From NCBI GenBank assembly GCA_905206805.1, contig CAJLIR010000004.1, positions 1-64,000 on the forward strand: a stretch of DNA of 64,000 nt, written 5' to 3'. Positions 16,916-26,142 of the stretch are shown here, piece after piece (within the stretch, counting starts at the first letter, position 1; the number at the start of each line of letters is the position of its first letter). The notes beneath the pieces are model-generated. The model had not been told where the DNA came from. It searched no databases and saw only the letters and a list, made by a program, of their open reading frames with translations. Position numbers and translations under genes: made by a program. The stretch is from an uncultured Caryophanales bacterium. GTDB taxonomy: Bacteria; Bacillota_I; Bacilli_A; RF39; UBA660.

Positions 16916-17292
16916 TGGTGGAACTGAGGGGAATTGAACCCCTGTCCAAAAATATTTAGTAAAAAACATCTACAAGTTTAGTCAATTAATTAAATTCCTA
17001 AATAATTATAGTAACTGACAACTAATTATTTAGTAAGCATATAAAATTCATTATTACTTCTATGCTAAATAATAATATATCCTGCTAAATCGAACCCTCT
17101 AAAAAACTCACAGGCAAAATTTTAAAGAAAGTTGCATCCCCTATTAATTAGGCAAATACAACATCATTCTTAGCGAATAATGAAGTGAATGCATTTTTTA
17201 ATTTATTTCCATTTAATTTTTGTTTGTACTTAACGCGTACCTTCGACTTGCAGTTTAGTACCTCTTATTCCCGTCGAACCCAAATCAGTCCC
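16916..17292 (-). ncRNA. ssrA: tmRNA
   Basis: Rescues stalled ribosomes with SmpB. The 5' end GGGACUGAUUUGGGUUCGAC pairs its first seven bases with CAGUUCC at the 3' end, followed by A and an encoded CCA (16916-16918); the T-arm AGGGG-TTCAATT-CCCCT is clear. The tag frame can be read as GCA TTC ACT ... GTT GTA TTT GCC TAA, giving a tag ending NDVVFA, followed by further stops. An extended -10 promoter lies just upstream and a strong terminator downstream. smpB is the next gene upstream. The accessory island starts right at its 3' end. Confidence 0.95.
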
Positions 17293-17298
17293 AATAAC

Positions 17299-17304
17299 AT
17301 TATA
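17299..17304 (-). promoter_or_regulatory. Extended -10 promoter of ssrA
   Basis: TGC-TATAAT on the minus strand, 6 bp before the mature 5' end at 17292. No good -35 hexamer seen in the T-rich stretch upstream. Confidence 0.65.
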
Positions 17305-17332
17305 GCAAAAAAAAATAAAAAGTACACACTTT

Positions 17333-17779
17333 CTATTTTAAATTTAAATTTTTATATTGTTTTTTTAGTTCCCTATTAACATCACGTTGTTTTATTGATT
17401 CTCTTTTATCGTAACTTTTTTTACCCTTAGCTATTCCCAAAAGCAATTTAGCACGATTATTTTTAAAATATATTTTTAAAGGAACTAACGTGTTTCCATT
17501 TAATACAACCGTATCACGAAGTTTAAATATTTCTTTTTTATTTAACAATAACTTTCTTGTCCTTGTTTCATCATGATTAAAAATATTTCCTTCTTTATAA
17601 TGACTTATATGCATATTAAGGATAAACACTTCACCATTTTTAACAATTGCGTAACTATCTTTTAAATTTGCTCTTCCATCCCTTATTGACTTAATTTCTG
17701 TTCCACTTAAAACTAAACCTGCCTCAATAGTATCTAATATTTGATAATCATAATATGCTTTTTTATTATTAATTTCCAT
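17333..17779 (-). CDS. smpB: SsrA-binding protein SmpB
   Basis: Binds tmRNA and places its tRNA-like domain in the ribosomal A site. 148 residues, usual length. NNKKAYYDYQILDTIEAGLVL start, SGTEIKSIRDGRANLKDSYA, and the basic tail GKKSYDKRESIKQRDVNREL typical of the family. Starts 7 bp after the stop of the upstream CapA gene with an AGGTGA site; 40 bp from ssrA. Confidence 0.96.
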   Translation of the reverse strand: MEINNKKAYYDYQILDTIEAGLVLSGTEIKSIRDGRANLKDSYAIVKNGEVFILNMHISHYKEGNIFNHDETRTRKLLLNKKEIFKLRDTVVLNGNTLVPLKIYFKNNRAKLLLGIAKGKKSYDKRESIKQRDVNRELKKQYKNLNLK

Positions 17780-17786
17780 GATTCAC

Positions 17787-18911
17787 CTAAGCTAATGGAA
17801 CTACTTCAATAGAATTATCATACATTTTAATTATATTAGAATACTTTTCATACAGTGAAACATAGTTTGGTAAAATATTAGAATTTAATTCAGTAAATGG
17901 ATAAACATAATAATTTCTAAAATTATTGTAATACGTATATATCAAATTTGCCTTTACATTTTCTATTTTAATTGTATTATCATCATTTTTCACAATATCG
18001 TAAGAAACCATAGCGCCAACCAATCTATCAATACCAATTTGTGCAGAAATGAAGTTTCCCAAAGAATATATAACTAAAGTATCGCCAATATATTCAATAG
18101 GTTCAATAACGTGTGGATGTGTTCCTATAATAACATTTACACCTAAACTAGATAAATACCCAGCAATTTGTTTTTGACTATTTACAGGAGTTGCAGTATA
18201 TTCCTCTCCCCAGTGCATAGCAACAATTATAACATCAGTATAAGGTTTTACAGCCTCAATGTCTTTTTTTACTTGCTCTGGATCATATCTATTTACTAAA
18301 TAATCTTTACCACTTGGGGTATTAATTCCATTTGTGTTAGTAGTATAAGAAAGCATAGTATATTTAATGCCATTTACTTCTCTTACATTGATTCTATTTC
18401 TATGTTCAAAAGAATCATAACTACCAGCAACCATTACATCTTTTGTAGCCCAATATTGTTGTGTTGAATATAAAATTGCTTTTTCGCCTCTATCTAACGT
18501 ATGATTATTTGCAAGACTTACCATATTAAAACCAGCATCAAGCATAGCATCACCAATCTCATCAGGTGAATTAAAACAAGGATATGTCGAAACTCCTAAA
18601 TTTTTTCCACCTATAATTGTTTCTTGATTATAATATTTTAAATCATAACCCGATACCAAATTTTTTATCGAAGGTATCATCTTTTTAAAATCATAACTAT
18701 CTCCAGATATAAATGCATCTTGATAAACAGAACTATGAATTAGAGCATCACCAGCCGTAATCATTGAAACTCTATTTGATGGTTTATCTACTGTTACGCT
18801 AAAATCATTTTTATAAGACCAATCTTTTTCCACATTAGAATTAGAACAACCAGTGAATAAAAATAAAAAACTAAATAATAAGGTTAAGAACTTAACTGAT
18901 TTATTTTTCAT
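17787..18911 (-). CDS. CapA/PgsA-family lipoprotein
   Basis: Calcineurin-like metallophosphoesterase-fold protein of the poly-gamma-glutamate synthesis CapA family. Lipobox FLFTGC at the N-terminus; motifs ITAGDALIHSSV, NNHTLDRG, VAMHWGEEY and GTHPHVIEPIE place the metal ligands. 374 residues, typical. No capB or capC is next to it, so polyglutamate synthesis cannot be concluded; stand-alone members are common in Bacillota. Likely cotranscribed with smpB. Confidence 0.85.
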   Translation of the reverse strand: MKNKSVKFLTLLFSFLFLFTGCSNSNVEKDWSYKNDFSVTVDKPSNRVSMITAGDALIHSSVYQDAFISGDSYDFKKMIPSIKNLVSGYDLKYYNQETIIGGKNLGVSTYPCFNSPDEIGDAMLDAGFNMVSLANNHTLDRGEKAILYSTQQYWATKDVMVAGSYDSFEHRNRINVREVNGIKYTMLSYTTNTNGINTPSGKDYLVNRYDPEQVKKDIEAVKPYTDVIIVAMHWGEEYTATPVNSQKQIAGYLSSLGVNVIIGTHPHVIEPIEYIGDTLVIYSLGNFISAQIGIDRLVGAMVSYDIVKNDDNTIKIENVKANLIYTYYNNFRNYYVYPFTELNSNILPNYVSLYEKYSNIIKMYDNSIEVVPLA

Positions 18912-18978
18912 AACTCCTCCAATTTTACTATTTTCTTAATAAACTTATTATATCATATAAATTAATTTATTCAAAACA

Positions 18979-19013
18979 AAAAAGAACTATATCAAAATTT
19001 AACAGTTCTTCAT
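18979..19013 (-). terminator. rnr terminator
   Basis: AAGAACT ... AGTTCTTTTTTG hairpin on the minus strand right after the rnr stop. Confidence 0.65.
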
Positions 19014-19017
19014 TGTT

Positions 19018-21129
19018 CTAATTTTTTGAAATATTATTATCTGCAATAACAAAATCAACAGTTTTTGCTTCTTTATTTGCAGCTTTTACTTTTATTCTAA
19101 TATTATCTCCTAATCTATATCCACGTTTATTTTTCTTGCCACGTAAACTAAATGTTGCCTCATCAAAAGTATATGTATCATCAGTTAAATCATCTATTTT
19201 GATAAGTCCTTCAACAGAATTAGGAAGTTCAACAAAAATTCCAAAACTCATAATACTACTAATCATACCATCATATTCTTCACCAATATGTTTTTCCATA
19301 TATTCAGCTTTTTTCATATCATCAACTTCACGTTCACACTCTATAGAATCACGTTCCTTATTTGATGAGTGTTCAGTTAAAAATGGTAATTTATTATTCC
19401 AATAATCAATTGTATCATTATCAATTTTATGTTTAAACAAATATGTTCTTAAAAGTCTATGAACAGTAGTATCAGGATACCTTCTAATTGGAGATGTAAA
19501 ATGAGTATAACATTTACTAGCAATTCCAAAGTGACCTATATTATTTTTATCATAAACAGCCTTCTGCATACTTCTAAGCAATAGTCTTGATAAAATTGAA
19601 AATTCCTTTTTTTCACTTAATTGTCCTAAAAGTTTTTGCATCTCTTTAGGTGTAATCTCTTTAATATTACCGTTAACTTTATATCCTAATATTGATATAA
19701 ATTTCAAAAAATTATTAATTTTTTCCTCATTTGGTTCACCATGAACACGATATACAAAAGGTAAATCCATAAAATAAACACAAGACGCAACAGTTTCATT
19801 AGCAGCAATCATAAAGTCTTCAATCATTTTTTCGCCAACTCCACGATTTCTTAATACTACATCAATTGCTTCACCTTTATCATTAACTACAATTTTTGCT
19901 TCTTCAATATTAAAATCGATACAACCTCTTTTAGTTTTATATGCTCTTAATATTTTTGAAAGTTCTAACATCTTATTTAAACTATCAACAAATGGTTCAT
20001 ACCCTTCAGGTACAATATTTTCCTCTAAAATTTTATTAACACATTTATAAGTCATTTGTTTCTTTGATCTAATTACACTTTCGTAAATATCGTAACTTAC
20101 AACTTCACCTTTATGATTTATTTCCATTTCACAAGTAACAGCAAGTCTATCAACACCTGGATTTAGAGAACATATTCCATTAGAAAGTTTATGAGGTAAC
20201 ATTGGTATTACTCTATCTGCTAAATAAACACTTGTTCCTCTGTCATATGCTTCCTCATCTATTTTAGAATTTTCTTTTACATAATAACTTACATCAGCTA
20301 TATGAACACCTAATTTATAATTAGTATTATCTAAAATATCAATTGAAATTGCGTCATCAATATCCTTAGTATCATCACCATCAATTGTAAATATGCAAAC
20401 ATTTCTAAGATCTCTTCTACCTACCAATTCCTCTTCTGAAACCTCATTTGGTAATTTATCGACTTCCTCCATTACCTCATCTGAAAAAGTATCATTAATT
20501 CCATATTTATTAACAATAGATAAAATATCAACACCTGGATCATTTTTATGTCCTAAAATTTTCATAACTTCGGCTTTATAACAATTGCCATGAAGTTTTT
20601 CTCTTATTTTAATCAAAACTTTATGACCATCCATTGCTCCTAATGTCTTATTTTTATCGATTACAATATCAATATTTAATTTTTGCTCATCTAATTTTAT
20701 TTTAGGAATACCATTACTATAATAAAATTCACCAACCATTTGCTTAAATTTTCTATCAACTATTTTAACAATTCTACCTTCTAAATCAAGTCCTTTTTTA
20801 GATATTATTTCAACAATAACTCTATCACCATGAATAGCGCCATTCATATTTGAAGCAGATATGAAAACATCCTCATCTCCTTCAATATCAACAAATCCAT
20901 AGCCTTTTTTATTACCAATTAATTTTCCTATTTTTAAATGACTATTGTTAAATAACATATAATTATTTTTATTAGTTCTATAAACACTTAAATTATCTTC
21001 CAAATCATTTAAATCTTTAAGCAAATTTTTTAGTTCATCAACAGTACTCAATCCTAAAATATCTTCAATTTCATGAACACTTAATGCTTTATCACTTTTT
21101 TTTAATACTTCTAATATAGAATCTTTCAT
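19018..21129 (-). CDS. rnr: Ribonuclease R
   Basis: Processive 3'-5' exoribonuclease that also works with tmRNA-SmpB on stalled messages. 703 residues: N-terminal winged helix (SVHEIEDILGL), cold-shock domain with KKGYGFVDIEGDEDVFI, the RNB catalytic domain with FTIDGDDTKDIDDAISI, SSPIRRYPDTTVHRLL-type ending, and a C-terminal S1 domain (EYDGMISSIMSFGIFVELP). Lies two genes from smpB, a frequent functional grouping. Confidence 0.96.
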   Translation of the reverse strand: MKDSILEVLKKSDKALSVHEIEDILGLSTVDELKNLLKDLNDLEDNLSVYRTNKNNYMLFNNSHLKIGKLIGNKKGYGFVDIEGDEDVFISASNMNGAIHGDRVIVEIISKKGLDLEGRIVKIVDRKFKQMVGEFYYSNGIPKIKLDEQKLNIDIVIDKNKTLGAMDGHKVLIKIREKLHGNCYKAEVMKILGHKNDPGVDILSIVNKYGINDTFSDEVMEEVDKLPNEVSEEELVGRRDLRNVCIFTIDGDDTKDIDDAISIDILDNTNYKLGVHIADVSYYVKENSKIDEEAYDRGTSVYLADRVIPMLPHKLSNGICSLNPGVDRLAVTCEMEINHKGEVVSYDIYESVIRSKKQMTYKCVNKILEENIVPEGYEPFVDSLNKMLELSKILRAYKTKRGCIDFNIEEAKIVVNDKGEAIDVVLRNRGVGEKMIEDFMIAANETVASCVYFMDLPFVYRVHGEPNEEKINNFLKFISILGYKVNGNIKEITPKEMQKLLGQLSEKKEFSILSRLLLRSMQKAVYDKNNIGHFGIASKCYTHFTSPIRRYPDTTVHRLLRTYLFKHKIDNDTIDYWNNKLPFLTEHSSNKERDSIECEREVDDMKKAEYMEKHIGEEYDGMISSIMSFGIFVELPNSVEGLIKIDDLTDDTYTFDEATFSLRGKKNKRGYRLGDNIRIKVKAANKEAKTVDFVIADNNISKN

Positions 21130-21179
21130 ATTCCACCTCTACTTTAATTATAGAGTAAAAATTTTCAAAATGATATATA

Positions 21180-22067
21180 TTACTTTAAAATTTTACAAAA
21201 CTTGTCAGAAATATTTATAAAATTATTATCTTTTATTAAATTAAAACCTTCTATTCCAAGATTAGATACTCTATTAGTAATAATTTTATTAAACTTTTTT
21301 ACAAAACTCTTCTCATCAAACAAATAAATATTTTTGTTATCAATCAAGAAATCACGACACAAATCACTATTTAATAATAAAATATTTTTTTTTAAAAACA
21401 GACAAATATTCAAATAATCATAACTTTCTAGAATATTATCAAAAAAAATAACCAAAAAACTATTATCTATATAATTTTGTAATACTCTATCATTACAATA
21501 TTTATATAAAGTTAAATTTTTAGGTAAATCAGTAATAAGTAACTTATTTTTTTTATTTAAACTAGAACTAAAACCAATTAATTGATATTGAAAATTTGGA
21601 AATTCGTTAAATAATTTAAAATAAATATCTAAATATTTATAATCACTATCAATAATAGTAATATTTTTCTTTCTCAAATTAAATAACTTATTCTTACATA
21701 ATCCAATACATATATTTTCAAATGGAATAACATAGACCCTTTTGTGATTAATTAATCTTTTCATATATGGAAGACGCGTAACAATAATATTACATTTATT
21801 AAAAAAAGTATTCATTTTATTTTTATAATCGTCATACTTTTTATTTTTCTTTGAAAAACGTTTAAAAATCTTTATTTCATCTAAATAAGATATATATATA
21901 GTTCTTTTTGCCCTCTGCATTAAATTTAAAGTTTTATTATTATTCTGAGCGATAATTAAAAAATCATATTTATCATTAATATCAGTTGTATATAAAATAT
22001 TCACGTAATCAAAATAAGTTATAATTTTTGTTAATAAATCTTTATTTTCAATATAAACTAAGTACAT
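21180..22067 (-). CDS. Glycosyltransferase-like protein of unknown specificity
   Basis: 295 residues, very Lys/Asn/Ile-rich, no signal peptide. The layout of alternating hydrophobic strands (YDFLIIAQNNNK, NIIVTRLPYMKRL, VYVIPFENI, ITIIDSDYKYLDI, YQLIGFSS, NSFLVIFFDNILESYDYLNICLFLKKNILLL) looks like a GT-B fold with the second Rossmann domain at the end, but the usual E-x7-E motif is replaced by ESYDYLNI. Assignment is tentative. Confidence 0.5.
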   Translation of the reverse strand: MYLVYIENKDLLTKIITYFDYVNILYTTDINDKYDFLIIAQNNNKTLNLMQRAKRTIYISYLDEIKIFKRFSKKNKKYDDYKNKMNTFFNKCNIIVTRLPYMKRLINHKRVYVIPFENICIGLCKNKLFNLRKKNITIIDSDYKYLDIYFKLFNEFPNFQYQLIGFSSSLNKKNKLLITDLPKNLTLYKYCNDRVLQNYIDNSFLVIFFDNILESYDYLNICLFLKKNILLLNSDLCRDFLIDNKNIYLFDEKSFVKKFNKIITNRVSNLGIEGFNLIKDNNFINISDKFCKILK

Positions 22068-22152
22068 AAATTATTTCACCTAATTTATTATTTTCATGTA
22101 AAATTAATTATATACAAATTTATAATAATTTTATAAAAAAAACTGTTTATAT

Positions 22153-22181
22153 TTGATATAATAATCGATATATGCTATAAT
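22153..22181 (+). promoter_or_regulatory. Promoter of the plus-strand pilin cluster
   Basis: TTGATA (22153-22158), 17 bp, TGC-TATAAT (-10 at 22176-22181) upstream of the first pilin-like gene. Confidence 0.75.
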
Positions 22182-22203
22182 TTTTGTAGAAAGGATGTAT
22201 ATT

Positions 22204-22656
22204 ATGTTTATTTTAGACTGTGATTTACCTAATGTTGTTATTGGAATATTATCAACACTTTATAAAGCAATTTTATACTTAGTACCAATTGCAATTGTAT
22301 TATTTGGTATCATTGACTTTTTAAAAGCCATTATGTCACAAAAAGAAGATTCTATAAAAACTTGCACTAGTACATTTATAAAAAGGTTAATAACCGGATT
22401 ATTAGTATTCTTTATATTCAGTATAATTAATTGGATTTTTGGAACAATTATTCAAAATGTTGGAAATGCAGGAAACGCTATGGAATGTGCTGCTGCAATT
22501 TTAAAAGGTAATAAGAATAATAGTTCAACTTCAACAGAAAATCCAGAAGACTGTTATAATAGAATTTTTAACGAATGCATAAAAAGAACACCAGGTTCAG
22601 ATGCAGAAAAAATTTGTAAAAACAATGCTAATAACAGTTGTAAAACAAAGAAGTAA
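22204..22656 (+). CDS. VirB2-like (T4SS pilin-fold) membrane protein 1
   Basis: About 150 residues. Two hydrophobic helices (about 14-37 and 62-84) flank a basic loop: LFGIIDFLKAIMSQKEDSI and TSTFIKRLITGLLVFF. This helix-loop-helix with a K/R loop is the layout of VirB2/TrbC-type pilins. A Cys-containing polar tail follows (DCYNRIF, CIKRTPG, CKNNANNSCK). Start at the second ATG, 8 bases after AAAGGA. No canonical signal peptide. Shares its core with four other proteins of this window. Confidence 0.65.
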   Translation: MFILDCDLPNVVIGILSTLYKAILYLVPIAIVLFGIIDFLKAIMSQKEDSIKTCTSTFIKRLITGLLVFFIFSIINWIFGTIIQNVGNAGNAMECAAAILKGNKNNSSTSTENPEDCYNRIFNECIKRTPGSDAEKICKNNANNSCKTKK

Positions 22657-22740
22657 AAATTTAATAATTAAATAATATATACAAAATTTAGAATAAATAA
22701 TACATCAATATTACAATAATTTATACGAGGAGGTAATTAT

Positions 22741-23067
22741 ATGAACATTTTTAATTTTTTTATTTTAGATGGATGTGGGGGAATACCAACAGAAATTACA
22801 GACACAATAGGAGAAATATATAATATTTTATTAATTGCAATACCAGTCTTTGTAGTTCTTTTTGGCTTAGTTGACTTTTTGAAAGCTGTAATAGCACAAA
22901 AAGATGATGCAATCAAACAAAATACAAGTTTATTTATTAGACGACTAATTATGGGAGCATTAGCATTTTTTGTTTTAGCATTAGTAAAATTTGGAGTAAA
23001 TTTAATTAAAACTGGTAATACTAGTGGTGTTGCAGAATGTTTAAATAGTATTTTTGGAAATAATTAA
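22741..23067 (+). CDS. VirB2-like membrane protein 2
   Basis: 108 residues, nothing beyond the pilin core: FILDGCGG at the N-terminus, TM1 with FVVLFGLVDFLKAVIAQ, loop KDDAIKQNTSLFIRRLI, TM2 MGALAFFVLALVKFGV, short tail with a Cys (GVAECLNSIF). Strong GAGGAGG site. Each paralogue has one Cys before TM1 and one after TM2, so a disulfide across the ends of the hairpin is possible. Closest in the window to 39116-39475. Confidence 0.68.
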   Translation: MNIFNFFILDGCGGIPTEITDTIGEIYNILLIAIPVFVVLFGLVDFLKAVIAQKDDAIKQNTSLFIRRLIMGALAFFVLALVKFGVNLIKTGNTSGVAECLNSIFGNN

Positions 23068-23097
23068 TATCAGTAATTCAATAAGGAAGGAATAATT

Positions 23098-23925
23098 ATG
23101 TATATATTAAATGGATCATGTGGTTGGTTGCCAGAAGGACCAATCAAATTTATAGCAAAAATAGTTGAAATCATTAGAAATTTAACACCAGTAATACTAA
23201 TAATAATGGGAAGCATTGATTTTGCTAAAGCCGTTATGTCACAAGACAACAACCAAATAAAAAAAGCACAAAGTTCTTTTATAAAAAGGATTATAGCAGG
23301 TGTAGCTGTATTCTTTGTAATTGTTATCATCCAATGGGTTGCAAAAATAATTAACAATGCTGATGAATCAACAGGTGCGAACAATGCATTTTCATGTCTC
23401 GATGCATTATTAAATGGAAACTACAAACAAGATGATAAAAAATATTATGAACAGCCAGAATACACAGGAACAACTAAAAGTTTTACTACAACAATAACAT
23501 GTGAATCTTGTATCGAAAAAAATTCTGAAAAAATTACACAATGTATCAAAGACTTTGAAGACGGCGCATATGAAACAAATGATGCAGGTTATAAAAAAGC
23601 ATATGAAACATGTGAAAATGATTATAAGAATTTTAAAGATCAAGTTAGCAAATATTATGATGAATGTGTTGATGATAATTATGGAAGTGAAAAAAACTGT
23701 AACACTTACAAACAAAATATTGAATCATATATAAGTGGATATAGTTTAAATTATAATTACAATTCAAAAGTTTTATGTGATATTGCATTGAATGATGAAG
23801 AAAAATCAAATTGTTATAGTTACGATGAATATCATAACTCTTGTTATGAATATGCAAAAAAGAAACAAGAAATAGGAAATGAAGAAACATATTGTCAACA
23901 AACATATTGCAAAATGTGTAAATAG
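23098..23925 (+). CDS. VirB2-like protein 3 with Cys-rich C-terminal extension
   Basis: 275 residues. Residues 1-95 repeat the pilin core (NGSCGWLPEG, IMGSIDFAKAVMSQDN, SSFIKRIIAGVAVFFVI). After a linker with TGTTKSFTTTITC comes about 140 residues with some 15 Cys, rich in Tyr, Lys and Asp (CESCIEK, CIKDFEDG, CENDYKNF, CVDDNYG, CQQTYCKMCK). A pilin-like anchor fused to a Cys-rich ectodomain suggests a tip or decoration subunit; this is inference. Convergent with rmuC through a shared terminator. Confidence 0.65.
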   Translation: MYILNGSCGWLPEGPIKFIAKIVEIIRNLTPVILIIMGSIDFAKAVMSQDNNQIKKAQSSFIKRIIAGVAVFFVIVIIQWVAKIINNADESTGANNAFSCLDALLNGNYKQDDKKYYEQPEYTGTTKSFTTTITCESCIEKNSEKITQCIKDFEDGAYETNDAGYKKAYETCENDYKNFKDQVSKYYDECVDDNYGSEKNCNTYKQNIESYISGYSLNYNYNSKVLCDIALNDEEKSNCYSYDEYHNSCYEYAKKKQEIGNEETYCQQTYCKMCK

Positions 23926-23936
23926 AAATATATAAG

Positions 23937-23973
23937 AAAAAAACTGTAATGAAAATTTTCAATTACAGTTTTT
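23937..23973. terminator. Bidirectional terminator
   Basis: AAAAACTGTAAT ... AATTACAGTTTTT hairpin between the convergent pilin cluster and rmuC. Confidence 0.85.
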
Positions 23974-25039
23974 ATTTATTATATTCTATTTTTTCTATAT
24001 CAACTTGATTAATTGAGTCAAACCTTTTAGAAATTTTTTCAGTTGTATTATGAATATCTTTTATATCTTTGTTAACTGTCTCAATGCTCCTTGATAATTT
24101 ATCCCAACGTTCTTTGTATCTTCTAAATTCGTCAGATAACAAATTTAATTCATTATGAATAATCGATGCATACTTATCTCTTTCAAGATTTTTTAAAATT
24201 ACTTGTATTGTTGTTAAAGTACTAATCAAGGTTGTTGGCGAGGTAATCCAAACTCTTTTTTTATAAGCATATTCAATAATATCAGAATGATATGCATTTA
24301 CTTCAGCAAATATTGCTTCAGCTGGCAAAAATAATATAGCTTGATTTGAAGTTATACCAGTAATTATATATTTGTTGCAAATATCATCGATGTGTTTTTT
24401 CAAATCAGTTTTAAATTTTCGTTCATATTGAATTCTTTCTTCCTGACTAATAGTCTTATCAACCATATTTTGATAGTTTTCTAAAGGAAATTTTGAATCT
24501 ATAGCTATAGTACCAAGTGGTTCTGGCGCAAATAAAACGCAATCAGCAATTGTTCCATTACTGAAAGAATATTGAAGTTTATAAATTTTGTCATTTTTTT
24601 CTCCAAATACATTACTTATGATATTTTTTAGATTAACCTCCCCAAATATTCCACGTGATTTTTTGTCAGTCAAAACACCTTGTAATGAAACAATATCAGT
24701 AGACAAGCTATCAATTTTCTTTTGAGCCTCATCTATTTTGGACAATCTTTCTAAAACAGATGTAAAAGTTTTATTCGTTTTTTCAAAATTTTCATCAATA
24801 CGCTCATTAACCCTATCATTTATTAAATTAAGTTTATTATCCATTCTATCATTTAATTTGTTAAAATCATCATTCATAGTTCTACTTAATTCAAATTTAA
24901 AATCAGAGATCTCTTTTGTAACACTAGTTTCCAATCTACCTATTCTCTCAGTTATATTAGATTCCCCATTATTTTTAAATAAAGATATTAATGTTGCAAT
25001 TAAATTTAACAACAAAATCAAAAATATAATAATATCCAT
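23972..25039 (-). CDS. rmuC: RmuC-family DNA recombination protein
   Basis: Predicted PD-(D/E)XK-type nuclease that limits inversions at short repeats in E. coli. 355 residues: N-terminal membrane segment (2-20), a long coiled coil (about 30-120), then the RmuC domain with LTDKKSRGIFGEVNLKNII, YSFSNGTIADCVLF, IAIDSKFPLENYQ and the FLPAEAIFAEVNAYH and WITSPTTLISTLTTIQVI segments. Has its own AGGAG site; stands divergent from the SPFH gene. Confidence 0.93.
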   Translation of the reverse strand: MDIIIFLILLLNLIATLISLFKNNGESNITERIGRLETSVTKEISDFKFELSRTMNDDFNKLNDRMDNKLNLINDRVNERIDENFEKTNKTFTSVLERLSKIDEAQKKIDSLSTDIVSLQGVLTDKKSRGIFGEVNLKNIISNVFGEKNDKIYKLQYSFSNGTIADCVLFAPEPLGTIAIDSKFPLENYQNMVDKTISQEERIQYERKFKTDLKKHIDDICNKYIITGITSNQAILFLPAEAIFAEVNAYHSDIIEYAYKKRVWITSPTTLISTLTTIQVILKNLERDKYASIIHNELNLLSDEFRRYKERWDKLSRSIETVNKDIKDIHNTTEKISKRFDSINQVDIEKIEYNK

Positions 25040-25156
25040 ACCATTCTCCTATCATTTATAATCAAATTTTATCACATCAAACAAAAGTTCGCAATATATC
25101 AATAAAAAATTTTTTATAATTTTACATTATATATACTAAATTATGCCTTAAAAAGT

Positions 25157-25185
25157 TTGACATTACATAGCATTTATGTTATTAT
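25157..25185 (+). promoter_or_regulatory. Promoter of the SPFH gene
   Basis: TTGACA (25157-25162), 17 bp, TGT-TATTAT (-10 at 25180-25185). Confidence 0.6.
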
Positions 25186-25211
25186 AATCCATGAAAAAGG
25201 GAGGAATGCAT

Positions 25212-26057
25212 ATGGCATTAAAAGATTCATCACACAATTTACTAGAAAAAAATCGTGAATTATTAAATCAATGTGGTTCAGATCACACAAACACAAATTC
25301 GAAACCAACAGTTTCAAATTTAAAAATACATTCTGGATTAAATCTTTTAAATTCAAACACTAAGGTGGTATATTCAACAATATTTGGAACAAAAGAAACA
25401 ACAGGAAATCTTTTTTTCTACATCCCAGGCATAATGAAAATTGAAACAGAAGGTGCAGTTGATACACGTGAACAATTTTTTAATATTCCACCTAAAAATT
25501 ATACCACAAAAAATGATCAACTTATTTGTGTAGATCTATACGTTAAATACCAAGTAACTAGCGCCATACAAAGTTATCAAAGTAGTCAAGATGTAATTAG
25601 TTCAATTATGGAAGATGTTAGAACATTAGTTGACGAATATATAAGTAGTAAAAACGATGACTTTTTTGACACAAAAAGAAAAATTTCAATGATTGATTTA
25701 AATCAATCCATTATTAAAAATATCGAAATTAAATACGGAATTAAACTTATTGAAGTTACTTCAAATAATATTTCAAACCCATTAAAACGACAAATAAACG
25801 AAACAGCAAAAAAGGAAGAAGCAAGACGTATTCAGGCACAAAAGAATCAAGAATTACAACTTACACTTGAAAAAAATGAAGCAGAAACAAGAATGAATAT
25901 TGAAAAAAAGCGCTTAGAAATTGATAAGCAAGAATTAGAAATGATCAGTCAATTTGTAAATGAAAGTAAAAACGCAGATGCCTTAGCAAGAATGTATAGT
26001 AACAGAAACGGTAATACAAGCAATCAAGATGTTGATGTTCACCATCATTCAAAATAA
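25212..26057 (+). CDS. SPFH/Band 7-like protein without membrane anchor
   Basis: 281 residues from MALKDSSH, chosen because GGGAGG lies 7 bases upstream. The SPFH fold is suggested by IPGIMKIETEGAVDTREQFFNIPPKN, TKNDQLICVDLYVKYQVT, and a segment EDVRTLVDEYISSKNDDFF followed by YGIKLIEVTSNNI. A charged coiled coil (about 195-260) then forms the flotillin-like ending, closing with VHHHSK. Unlike most stomatins and prohibitins there is no hydrophobic N-terminus. Function unknown. Confidence 0.7.
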   Translation: MALKDSSHNLLEKNRELLNQCGSDHTNTNSKPTVSNLKIHSGLNLLNSNTKVVYSTIFGTKETTGNLFFYIPGIMKIETEGAVDTREQFFNIPPKNYTTKNDQLICVDLYVKYQVTSAIQSYQSSQDVISSIMEDVRTLVDEYISSKNDDFFDTKRKISMIDLNQSIIKNIEIKYGIKLIEVTSNNISNPLKRQINETAKKEEARRIQAQKNQELQLTLEKNEAETRMNIEKKRLEIDKQELEMISQFVNESKNADALARMYSNRNGNTSNQDVDVHHHSK

Positions 26058-26092
26058 AGTTAATTTAACATTTTAATTAATTATTAATAATG

Positions 26093-26122
26093 AAAAAAAT
26101 ATAGTAATTACTATATTTTTTT
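26093..26122. terminator. Bidirectional terminator
   Basis: AAAAAAATATAGTAATTACTATATTTTTTT dyad (arms of 15 bases) between the convergent SPFH and rhodanese genes. Confidence 0.8.
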
Positions 26123-26142
26123 TGTAGAAATTGACAATATTT

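Noticed and set aside
23410..23962. Alternative ORFs opposite the Cys-rich pilin
   Set aside because: Low-complexity antisense frames with no start sites; the plus-strand gene has the pilin core and RBS.
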